From: Pseudomonas caspiana
GTDB taxonomy: Bacteria > Pseudomonadota > Gammaproteobacteria > Pseudomonadales > Pseudomonadaceae
Assembly: GCF_002158995.1 (NCBI RefSeq)
Contig: NZ_LOHF01000003.1
Span: forward strand, 62,001-126,000
Reading direction: 5' to 3'
Length of the DNA stretch: 64,000 bases
How positions within the stretch are numbered: position 1 is the stretch's first letter; each line of letters starts with the position of its first letter. This document shows positions 57,166 through 64,000 of this stretch, piece after piece. Made by a program: the position numbers and the translations under genes. The notes under the pieces were generated by a model that worked only from the letters and a program-made list of their open reading frames with translations, was not told the origin of the DNA and searched no databases.

Positions 57166-57187
57166 GGCAAGTCTATCAGAACTTGCC
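57166..57187 (-). promoter_or_regulatory. Hairpin in the oprF leader
   Basis: GGCAAGT-N8-ACTTGCC, perfect 7-bp arms, about 60 bp upstream of oprF. No U-tract, so either an RNA-stability element or weak attenuator after sigX. Confidence 0.5.
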
Positions 57188-57213
57188 TGCTCGTTAGAGA
57201 TATTTGCACCGAC

Positions 57214-57804
57214 TTAAGTTTCGGTAATGCCTGCAAATTTCTCACGTAATTTATCTAAAGCCCGCTTGTAGCGCATTTTCGTTGCGCTCAAGCCCATGTG
57301 CATAATGTCTGCAATCTCCTGGAATTCAAGTTCTGCGACAAAACGCAGCACCAGAATCTCCCGATCGATCGGGTTCACATACACAAGCCAGCGATCAAGT
57401 CCGCCCCGTTCTTCAGGTTTAGGCGCCTTTTCTTCCGACGCTTCCTCAAGTGGATCCAGACTCAAAGCGTCCATCAAGCGACGCTTACGCCGTTCCTTCC
57501 TGTACTGAGTGATGCATTCGTTGTAAGTGATGCTGTACAGCCATGTTTTGAATTTCGATTTACCCTCAAAATTCTTCAAGCCATACAACACCTTAAGCAT
57601 CACTTCCTGACAGACATCATCAGCATCGCGATCGTTCCCTAAATAACGTGCACAGACGTTAAAAAGTGTACGTTGATAGCGACGCATCAATTCTTCATAC
57701 GCCCGCGTCACATGGAAAAGTTCGACGTGGGCGCGCGCAACCAGCTCCTCGTCAGAGAGCTCTCGTGGGTCGTAACGCATCGATAGCGGTTGAGTGTTAT
57801 TCAA
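57214..57804 (-). CDS. sigX: ECF sigma factor SigX
   Basis: 196 residues, nearly identical to recollected P. aeruginosa SigX. Region 2 (YEELMRRYQRTLFNVCARYLG, DADDVCQEVMLKVLYGLKNF, KTWLYSITYNECI) and region 4 (PIDREILVLRFVAELEFQEIA, GLSATKMRYKRALDKL). Responds to envelope and osmotic stress and drives oprF and envelope genes. No anti-sigma gene adjacent; control is thought to involve CmpX. ATG 57804 fits the conserved N-terminus; ATG 57780 is an alternative. Confidence 0.96.
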   Translation of the reverse strand: MNNTQPLSMRYDPRELSDEELVARAHVELFHVTRAYEELMRRYQRTLFNVCARYLGNDRDADDVCQEVMLKVLYGLKNFEGKSKFKTWLYSITYNECITQYRKERRKRRLMDALSLDPLEEASEEKAPKPEERGGLDRWLVYVNPIDREILVLRFVAELEFQEIADIMHMGLSATKMRYKRALDKLREKFAGITET

Positions 57805-57890
57805 AACAAATCGTGCCGACAGTCAGGTCAATGGCCGCCACTGCCCTTGAAACGGCAATTTGTGGCGGCATAGAGTAGCAGGTTAGCCGC

Positions 57891-58715
57891 TTAACGGCTG
57901 CTCACTCGCTGTTCCAGAAGGACGCGGTTGGACAATGAAACCAACTCCCCGTCATCAGTCAGCAGTGTGGTTTTCACCGTACCAATCTCTTCGATCTGCC
58001 CTTCGACATCGCCAACACGCACCTCTTGCCCTACCTGATACAACTCCCGCACATAAATTCCTGCCAGTATTTGGCCAGCAAGTTCACGACTTCCCAGCCC
58101 CATGGCCAAGGCAATTGCCAGACCAACGGTAATCAAACCGATCACAATCACGTGGTTAAGCAGGTCAGTTTTGACCTCCAACTGACTGATCGCCACCGAA
58201 ATACTGATAATAATGACCAGCCCCTGAGCAATTCGCCCCAGGCCTGCCGAGTAATCCAGCCCGACACCCTCAGCCGCACCGCGAACCAGCCCGTTGACCA
58301 GTTGCGCCAGCAGCACGCCGACCAGCAGCACCAGCGCAGCACCAAAGACTTTGGGTAAATACAGCGCCAGCATGTCCAGCGTAGCTGAAACCCGCTCCAG
58401 ACCCAGCGACTCGGCAGCAGATACCAGGAAGATCAGCAGCACGAACCAGTAAACAATCTTGCCGATGAGGGTCGAGATCGGAACCTGAACACCCGCCCGA
58501 CTGATCAGCTTGGTCAGGCCGGTGCCCGCCATCAAACGATCCAGACCGAGCTTGGCAAGCAGCTTCGACAGCAGGGTGTCGAGTAGTTTGGCGACCACAA
58601 AGCCCAGCAGCACAACCACCAGAGCACCGAACAGATTCGGGATGAAATTTGCAACTTTGGTCCACAATGCAGTCATTGCGGCAACCAGACTCTGAGTCCA
58701 GAGATCCAATTCCAT
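57891..58715 (-). CDS. cmpX: Mechanosensitive channel-like membrane protein CmpX
   Basis: 274 residues from ATG 58713-58715. A 30-residue amphipathic N-terminus, then about five hydrophobic segments (GALVVVLLGFVVAKLLDTLL, IVYWFVLLIFLVSAAESLGL, VFGAALVLLVGVLLAQLV, GLVIIISISVAISQLE, VIGLITVGLAIALAMGLG) and a C-terminal MscS-like beta region (VREGYVG-type: REVRVGDVEGQIEEIGTVKT). Belongs with sigX upstream; loss is known to raise SigX activity in P. aeruginosa. Confidence 0.93.
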   Translation of the reverse strand: MELDLWTQSLVAAMTALWTKVANFIPNLFGALVVVLLGFVVAKLLDTLLSKLLAKLGLDRLMAGTGLTKLISRAGVQVPISTLIGKIVYWFVLLIFLVSAAESLGLERVSATLDMLALYLPKVFGAALVLLVGVLLAQLVNGLVRGAAEGVGLDYSAGLGRIAQGLVIIISISVAISQLEVKTDLLNHVIVIGLITVGLAIALAMGLGSRELAGQILAGIYVRELYQVGQEVRVGDVEGQIEEIGTVKTTLLTDDGELVSLSNRVLLEQRVSSR

Positions 58716-58717
58716 GT

Positions 58718-58966
58718 TCAATCAGCCTTATCGACAGGACGAGCGGTAGAATTCTTCTTACGTGAAACCGGTGCAACGTGGGCCGAGCCATTGTTCAAGG
58801 CGATCATCATCGCTTCGGACCAGCGGCCTAGCAGACTGAATAACACGCCCGCGCCGACCTGGCGATTGGCGGTCTTCAATACGCGACCAAGGCATGCATC
58901 GTCATCCCGGCTGGAGGAGGACGACTTGAGCATGTCGCGCAATGATTCTTCAAACGGATCGTGCAT
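58718..58966 (-). CDS. crfX: CrfX, small cytoplasmic protein of the sigX locus
   Basis: 82 residues from ATG 58964-58966 (AGAGG six bases upstream; a GTG two codons earlier is possible). MHDPFEESLRDMLKSSSSSRDDDACLGRVLKTANRQVGAG then WSEAMMIALNNGSAHVAP. Position directly before cmpX-sigX and sequence agree with CrfX. Function unknown; it is itself SigX-responsive in other pseudomonads. Confidence 0.9.
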   Translation of the reverse strand: MHDPFEESLRDMLKSSSSSRDDDACLGRVLKTANRQVGAGVLFSLLGRWSEAMMIALNNGSAHVAPVSRKKNSTARPVDKAD

Positions 58967-59055
58967 AGGCACCTCTCGTAACGTCCTGTGGAGACGCGAA
59001 CCAATCCGGGTGAGTCACAAATGCCCCCTCGAACGAACGTTAAAAAGTGTAACAG

Positions 59056-60051
59056 TCAGACCCAACGCAAGCGCCTGAACAACCACCACTGCCCTAACGC
59101 CAGCGCGACAATCAGCGCGCAAGCCACCAGGAAGCCATAAGGGCTATCGGAGCCGGGGATACCCCCGACGTTTATCCCCAACAAGCCGGTCAGAAAGCTC
59201 ATGGGCAGAAAGATTCCGGTGATTATGCCAAAGCGGTACATGGTGTGGTTCATGCGCTCGCGCAGTCGCCTGTCTTCGGACTCAAGCACCAACCCCACTC
59301 GCTCGCGGGTCAACTCCAGTTCTTCAAGGTATCGCGTAAGGCTGTTATTCAGCTCGTTCCAGTAGTCAGCATCATCGTCGACGAACCACGGTAGCTTGCT
59401 GCGACTGAGCTGCCCGTAAATTTCCCGCTGCGGCGAGAGAAAACGTCTGAGCCCTGCGGCGCGGCGTCGAATATGAAGCATGTCGCCGTGCTCAGGCGTG
59501 TACCGTTCATCGGCATCTATCTTTTCTTCCTCTTCATCGACCGATTCGGTGAGGTCACCCACCAGCGCCTGGACCTTGTCAGTCAGGTACTGGGCGAGAT
59601 AGAGGATCAGTTCGGACGCGGTTTTGGGTCCATTACCCTCGTTCAGTTGCTCAATCAACTCATCCGTGGCTCGCAGCGGACGCAAGCGCAAGGATATGAC
59701 CTGCTGGGCTGCGGCGAAGATTCGCACCGAGACCATATCCTCCGGCTCGGCCCCAGGATTGAGATTGACGCCGCGCAAAAACAGCAGCAGTTTTTCATCA
59801 GGCAGTGGCAACAGACGCGGTCGGGTGTTTTCCTCCAGCAGCAGGTCACAGGCGAATTCACTCAAGCCGCTGGCTGTGCGCAACCACGTCTGAGTCTGCG
59901 GATGACCGCGATCCCAATGCAGCCAGACACTCTCGTGCGGCTGCAGCTGAAGGCAATCCAGTTCGGTTCGAGCGATGAAGCGTGCCCCGCCTTTACCGTC
60001 CAAAACGAGGGCATGAACCAGCCCCCACTGCGCGTTTGTCTCGTCGAACAT
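59056..60051 (-). CDS. zntB: CorA-family zinc transporter ZntB
   Basis: 331 residues. Large cytoplasmic N-terminal funnel domain (SVWLHWDRGHPQTQTWL, FLRGVNLNPGAEPEDM, VDEEEEKIDADERYTP), long stalk helix, then two C-terminal membrane segments with the pore motif GIN in LTGLLGINVGGIPG (GxN family; ZntB usually GINVGGIPG, exactly as here, instead of CorA GMN). Zn2+ transport across the inner membrane. Monocistronic, 11 bp after rraA. Confidence 0.92.
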   Translation of the reverse strand: MFDETNAQWGLVHALVLDGKGGARFIARTELDCLQLQPHESVWLHWDRGHPQTQTWLRTASGLSEFACDLLLEENTRPRLLPLPDEKLLLFLRGVNLNPGAEPEDMVSVRIFAAAQQVISLRLRPLRATDELIEQLNEGNGPKTASELILYLAQYLTDKVQALVGDLTESVDEEEEKIDADERYTPEHGDMLHIRRRAAGLRRFLSPQREIYGQLSRSKLPWFVDDDADYWNELNNSLTRYLEELELTRERVGLVLESEDRRLRERMNHTMYRFGIITGIFLPMSFLTGLLGINVGGIPGSDSPYGFLVACALIVALALGQWWLFRRLRWV

Positions 60052-60062
60052 TAATACTTCGC

Positions 60063-60551
60063 TTATTCGGGCATCGTAAGAGCCGAGGGTGAAACGATCA
60101 CGCCGTTGTTATCGGCATACACGTATTCACCCGGGCGGAAGGTAACACCGGCAAAGGTCACCACCACGTTCAAGTCACCAATACCACGCTTATTGGTCTT
60201 CAGCGGATGGCTGGCCAGCGCCTGGACACCCAGATCCGTCTGCGCCAACACATCCACATCACGAATACAGCCGTAGATCACCATGCCTTGCCAACCATTG
60301 CGTGCGGCTTTCTCGGCAATCATGTCACCCAGTAACGCGCAACGCAGCGATCCGCCGCCATCGACCACCAGCACCTTGCCCTTCCCGTCCAGCTCGGCCT
60401 GCTCTTTGACCAGCGAGTTGTCCTCAAAGCATTTGACGGTCACGATTTCACCGCCGAATGAATCACGGCCGCCGAAATTGCTGAACATCGGCTCAAGAAC
60501 CTGAACCAGATCCGGGTAAGCGTCGCACAGGTCGGGAGTGAGGTAATGCAT
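60063..60551 (-). CDS. rraA: RraA-family regulator / HMG aldolase-like protein
   Basis: 162 residues from ATG 60549-60551 (AGGAG upstream). [82 protein letters not shown]: RraA signature with the GxIRD motif. In E. coli RraA binds RNase E and inhibits it; relatives are 4-hydroxy-4-methyl-2-oxoglutarate aldolases, and the metal-site Asp/Arg are kept here, so either function is possible. Confidence 0.93.
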   Translation of the reverse strand: MHYLTPDLCDAYPDLVQVLEPMFSNFGGRDSFGGEIVTVKCFEDNSLVKEQAELDGKGKVLVVDGGGSLRCALLGDMIAEKAARNGWQGMVIYGCIRDVDVLAQTDLGVQALASHPLKTNKRGIGDLNVVVTFAGVTFRPGEYVYADNNGVIVSPSALTMPE

Positions 60552-60689
60552 GGTGGTACTCCTGTCAGTGAAAGGTCTGTCTCTGCTTATGAACCGTAGC
60601 TCATAAGATCGAAACCCAACCAGATTCATGACCCTAACATTTCTTGTCGCAGCTTAATCGCAAGCTGCGGCCAGTGTAATACCTTGAAG

Positions 60690-61682
60690 TCAGTCGCCGA
60701 CGGCCATCGGCATTTGCGACAGCTCCTGTACAGGCACGCAGCCTTCGTTCAACCACTGCGTAACCAGCGGCCACACTTCTCGCTGGGCGCTTTTGCTGAC
60801 CAGCATCTTTACGTGATCAAAATTCTCCGAGAAACCCTGTTCACGCCCCAGACAGAGGAATTTGCGCTGTGGCGAACCCATCTGATCAAAGAGCTTGCGA
60901 CAGGCCCAGACCGGGTCCTGATAATCCCCCATTGCTGCCACAGCCAGCACAGGGACGTCGACTCCCGAAAGGCCAGCCCACCAGTCGGTCTCGCGATCAC
61001 CGAAACGACCAAACAGACCATGCCAGCGCATACTTTCCAGTACCAGCCCGATCGGTTCATCCTCCGGGCCACGCTTGAAACGCGGGCCGGAAATGTGATC
61101 GAACGGTTTCAGCAACAGGCGCCCTGCCCACTGGACCGGAGGAATCTTCAGCGGCCAGTAATCACGACTGACCTGGCTGCCAAATAAAGCGACTGAGGCT
61201 GCACCGGGAGAACCCAGATACTGCCCGCCCAGCGCGGCTGCCAGAGTCGTGCCGCCTAGCGAATGGCCGATCCAGTGCGGAACCTGCCCACTCTGCTCAC
61301 GAACGAATGCCGCAATGGCTGGCACGTCGTAACGCGCATAATCGGCCACCCGGTTGTAACGGTAGGCTTCGTTGCGAGCCGATAGCCCGTGCCCGCGCAT
61401 TTCCGGGATCCACACGTCAAACCCGGCTCGCGCGAGGTACGCGCCCAAACCGACCCCTTTGGGGGAATACCAGAAACGTCGGTTGGAAAAACTGCCATGC
61501 AGCAGGATGACCGGCACGCCGCGCACGTCAGGCTGCGACACCAGACCCAGTCGGGTTACAGCAATTTCGACACTGTAATCAGGACTATTGGCAGGCTTGA
61601 GGCGGTAAACGTCTTCGATCAGATCACCACAACGCTCGGCGCTGATCAAAGCCACAGGAAAGAGAGTGCTGCTGCTTTGCAT
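60690..61682 (-). CDS. Alpha/beta hydrolase, lipase-like
   Basis: 330 residues from ATG 61680-61682 (a TTG three codons upstream is an alternative). VILLHGSFSNRRFWYS (oxyanion HG), MRGHGLSA, nucleophile Ser in WIGHSLGGTTLAA (~residue 145), and catalytic His probably FDHVKML. An acid residue DYQDP is in the right place. No signal peptide. Resembles polyhydroxyalkanoate-type and esterase/lipase proteins; substrate unknown. Divergent from nothing, convergent with none; 97 bp downstream of ppsA's stop in the same direction. Confidence 0.85.
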   Translation of the reverse strand: MQSSSTLFPVALISAERCGDLIEDVYRLKPANSPDYSVEIAVTRLGLVSQPDVRGVPVILLHGSFSNRRFWYSPKGVGLGAYLARAGFDVWIPEMRGHGLSARNEAYRYNRVADYARYDVPAIAAFVREQSGQVPHWIGHSLGGTTLAAALGGQYLGSPGAASVALFGSQVSRDYWPLKIPPVQWAGRLLLKPFDHISGPRFKRGPEDEPIGLVLESMRWHGLFGRFGDRETDWWAGLSGVDVPVLAVAAMGDYQDPVWACRKLFDQMGSPQRKFLCLGREQGFSENFDHVKMLVSKSAQREVWPLVTQWLNEGCVPVQELSQMPMAVGD

Positions 61683-61732
61683 ATTGCTCAAACAATCAAA
61701 GGTCGGCGTGGAAACCGTCCATGGTAAACGTA

Positions 61733-61768
61733 AAAAAGCCCCGGCTCACAGAGATGAACCGGGGCTTC
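61733..61768 (-). terminator. Intrinsic terminator of ppsA
   Basis: On the minus strand GAAGCCCCGG-TTCATCTCTGTGAG-CCGGGGCTTTTTT, starting 12 bp after the ppsA stop; T-run of six. Confidence 0.92.
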
Positions 61769-61779
61769 ACTCAATCACA

Positions 61780-64000
61780 TCAGACCGGGGCCTGAGCCTC
61801 AGCCAGGAAGAACCAGGTTTCCAGCACGGAATCCGGGTTCAACGAAACGCTTTCAATGCCCTGATCCATCAACCAGCGTGCAAGGTCCGGGTGGTCCGAT
61901 GGACCCTGACCGCAGATGCCGATGTACTTGCCAGCCTTGTTACAGGCTTGAATGGCGTTGGACAGCAGCTTCTTCACAGCCGGGTTCCGCTCGTCAAACA
62001 GATGAGCGATGACGCCGGAGTCACGGTCCAGACCCAAAGTCAGCTGGGTCAAATCGTTGGACCCGATAGAGAAGCCGTCGAAGTACTCGAGGAACTCCTC
62101 GGCCAGAATCGCGTTGGAAGGCAGCTCGCACATCATGATCACACGCAGGCCATTTTCGCCGCGCTTCAGACCGTTCTCCGCCAACAGGTCAATCACCTGA
62201 CTGGCCTCACCCAGCGTGCGCACGAACGGCACCATGATTTCGACGTTAGTCAGGCCCATTTCCTCACGCACACGCTTGAGGGCACGGCATTCCAACTCGA
62301 AACAGTCGCGGAAATTTTCGCTGATGTAGCGAGAAGCACCACGGAAGCCCAGCATCGGGTTTTCTTCTTCCGGCTCGTACATCTTGCCGCCGATCAGGTT
62401 GGCGTACTCATTGGACTTGAAGTCCGAGAGACGCACGATGACCTTTTTCGGGGTGAATGCAGCGGCCAGAGTGCTGATCCCTTCGACCAGTTTCTCGACA
62501 TAAAAGCCCACGGGATCGTCGTAGCCGGCAATGCGCTTGTCGACACTGTCTTTAATGTCTTGAGGCAGACTGTCGTAGTTGAGCAGCGCCTTGGGGTGCA
62601 CGCCGATCATGCGGTTGATGATGAACTCAAGACGCGCCAGACCCACACCCGCGTTGGGCAGTTGGGCAAAGTCGAATGCTCGATCCGGGTTGCCGACGTT
62701 CATCATGATTTTGAACGGTAGCTCAGGCATGGCATCGACCGAGTTGGTCTTGATGTCGAAGCCCAACTCGCCTTCGAAGATGTAACCGGTATCGCCCTCT
62801 GCGCAGGAAACCGTCACGCCCTGACCGTCCTGCAGTAACTGGGTTGCGTTACCGCAGCCCACAACCGCCGGAATGCCCAACTCACGGGCAATGATCGCCG
62901 CGTGACAGGTACGGCCGCCCCGGTTGGTGACGATGGCGCTGGCGCGCTTCATGACCGGTTCCCAGTCCGGGTCGGTCATGTCGGAAACCAGCACGTCGCC
63001 GGGCTGGACCTTGTCCATTTCGGAAACGTCTCTGATGATTCGCACCTTGCCTGCGCCGATGCGCTGACCAATGGCACGACCTTCAACCAGCACATTGCCG
63101 GTTTCCTTGAGCAGATAACGCTCCATGACGTTGGCCTGGGCGCGACTTTTCACGGTTTCCGGACGCGCCTGGACGATGTACAGCTTGCCGTCATCACCGT
63201 CTTTGGCCCATTCGATATCCATCGGCGCCTTGTAGTGTTTCTCGATGATCATTGCCTGCTTGGCCAGCTCTGCGACTTCCTCGTCAGTCAGGCAGAAACG
63301 CGCGCGATCAGCAGGCTCGACGTCCACGGTTTTCACCGAACGACCAGCCTTGGCTTCTTCGCCGTAGATCATCTTGATGGCCTTGCTACCCAGATTGCGG
63401 CGCAGAATGGCCGGGCGACCTGCTGCGAGGGTGCCCTTGTGTACATAGAACTCGTCAGGGTTGACCGCGCCCTGCACTACCGTTTCACCCAGGCCATAAG
63501 CGCCGGTGATGAATACCACGTCGCGGAAGCCGGATTCAGTATCCAGGGTAAACATCACACCTGCCGTACCGGTTTCGGAGCGCACCATGCGCTGCACACC
63601 GGCAGACAATGCCACCAGCTTGTGATCGAAGCCTTGGTGAACACGGTAGGAAATGGCACGGTCGTTGAACAGCGAGGCAAACACTTCCTTGGCCGCACGG
63701 ATGACGTTTTCGACACCGCGGATATTGAGGAAGGTCTCCTGCTGACCGGCAAAAGAGGCGTCAGGAAGGTCTTCTGCTGTGGCGGAAGAACGCACGGCGA
63801 CGGCAAGATTCGGATTACCTGCCGACAGTTCGGCAAAGGCGGTGCGAATCTCGGCGTTGAGCTTCTCGGGGAACTCGGCTTCCATGATCCACTGACGAAT
63901 CTGCGCGCCGGTTTTGGCCAGCGCGTTGACATCGTCGACATCCAGAGCGTCCAGAGCTGCGTGGATCTGATCGTTCAGACCGCTCAGCTCAAGGAAATCA
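61780..64000 (-). CDS. ppsA: Phosphoenolpyruvate synthase, N-terminus outside the window
   Basis: Makes PEP from pyruvate with ATP for gluconeogenesis. About 740 C-terminal residues are visible; the frame is open past base 64000 (the in-frame Met at 63885 is internal). ATP-grasp part with [25 protein letters not shown] (motif [16 protein letters not shown]), phosphohistidine in [15 protein letters not shown], and the PEP-utilising TIM barrel with [29 protein letters not shown] and catalytic Cys in [11 protein letters not shown]. Lacks only about 50 N-terminal residues relative to the family. Confidence 0.96.
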   Translation of the reverse strand, partial: DFLELSGLNDQIHAALDALDVDDVNALAKTGAQIRQWIMEAEFPEKLNAEIRTAFAELSAGNPNLAVAVRSSATAEDLPDASFAGQQETFLNIRGVENVIRAAKEVFASLFNDRAISYRVHQGFDHKLVALSAGVQRMVRSETGTAGVMFTLDTESGFRDVVFITGAYGLGETVVQGAVNPDEFYVHKGTLAAGRPAILRRNLGSKAIKMIYGEEAKAGRSVKTVDVEPADRARFCLTDEEVAELAKQAMIIEKHYKAPMDIEWAKDGDDGKLYIVQARPETVKSRAQANVMERYLLKETGNVLVEGRAIGQRIGAGKVRIIRDVSEMDKVQPGDVLVSDMTDPDWEPVMKRASAIVTNRGGRTCHAAIIARELGIPAVVGCGNATQLLQDGQGVTVSCAEGDTGYIFEGELGFDIKTNSVDAMPELPFKIMMNVGNPDRAFDFAQLPNAGVGLARLEFIINRMIGVHPKALLNYDSLPQDIKDSVDKRIAGYDDPVGFYVEKLVEGISTLAAAFTPKKVIVRLSDFKSNEYANLIGGKMYEPEEENPMLGFRGASRYISENFRDCFELECRALKRVREEMGLTNVEIMVPFVRTLGEASQVIDLLAENGLKRGENGLRVIMMCELPSNAILAEEFLEYFDGFSIGSNDLTQLTLGLDRDSGVIAHLFDERNPAVKKLLSNAIQACNKAGKYIGICGQGPSDHPDLARWLMDQGIESVSLNPDSVLETWFFLAEAQAPV

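Noticed and set aside
56081..57217. 378-residue plus-strand frame opposite oprF
   Set aside because: Low-complexity Val/Asn-rich translation of the codon-biased oprF antisense strand.
61666..62721. 351-residue plus-strand frame opposite ppsA
   Set aside because: Antisense shadow; ppsA is complete through this stretch with catalytic motifs.

Overview
The window reads as an ordinary chromosomal segment of a fluorescent-lineage Pseudomonas. The evidence is the crfX-cmpX-sigX-oprF block, the NasST/nasA nitrate locus with a PP2C-kinase fusion, a DpkA dehydrogenase very close to my recollection of the P. syringae enzyme, DUF1654 and ParD-like small proteins, and Pseudomonas-type extragenic palindromes (18944, 38471, 47658). 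The species cannot be fixed from sequence alone; P. syringae group or P. fluorescens group both fit. I see no rRNA, tRNA, CRISPR array, prophage or insertion sequence.

Layout. 1-6571: ribose operon on the minus strand (rbsB-A-C-R-K-D plus a secreted nucleoside hydrolase cut by the window edge), with a readable promoter and a perfect palindromic RbsR-type operator. 6600-12400: small genes, endonuclease I, map coupled to a ParD-like gene, a small gene under a LexA-like box, dpkA and an acetyltransferase. 12590-19950: an orphan FecR-like protein, a secreted Ntn-hydrolase acylase, a CPA2 antiporter and a glycosyltransferase. 20050-22470: molybdenum cofactor genes moeA, moaB and mobA. 22560-30900: lipoprotein, pseudouridine synthase, sodC, membrane proteins, a DUF883/YqjE envelope operon, an EAL protein and dgt. 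31230-36270: a BvgA/BvgS-type phosphorelay preceded by a one-domain response regulator. 36300-45400: yggL, dacB, a CHASE-PAS-GGDEF cyclase, rlmL, rmf, pyrD. 45500-56000: nitrate assimilation. 56000-60050: oprF, sigX, cmpX, crfX, zntB. 60060-64000: rraA, a hydrolase and ppsA (cut by the window edge).

The most striking content is the nitrate region. Three transcription units (nasS-nasT; nasA-kinase; oxidoreductase-nitrate reductase-cobA) each begin with a sigma54 -24/-12 promoter followed by the same RNA design: two short hairpins with six-base loops carrying A at position 1 and G at position 4, the second overlapping the 5' arm of an intrinsic terminator. That is the signature of an ANTAR-protein antitermination target, and NasT, encoded here, is an ANTAR protein. 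Nitrogen limitation (sigma54, presumably with NtrC) and nitrate (NasS releasing NasT) would therefore be read in series at all three units, including the nasST operon itself. The nitrite reductase genes normally found here are absent: a 412-residue NirB-like flavoprotein without the sirohaem half stands where nirB-nirD would be, although cobA for sirohaem is kept. The moeA, moaB and mobA products would supply the bis-MGD cofactor of the nitrate reductase.
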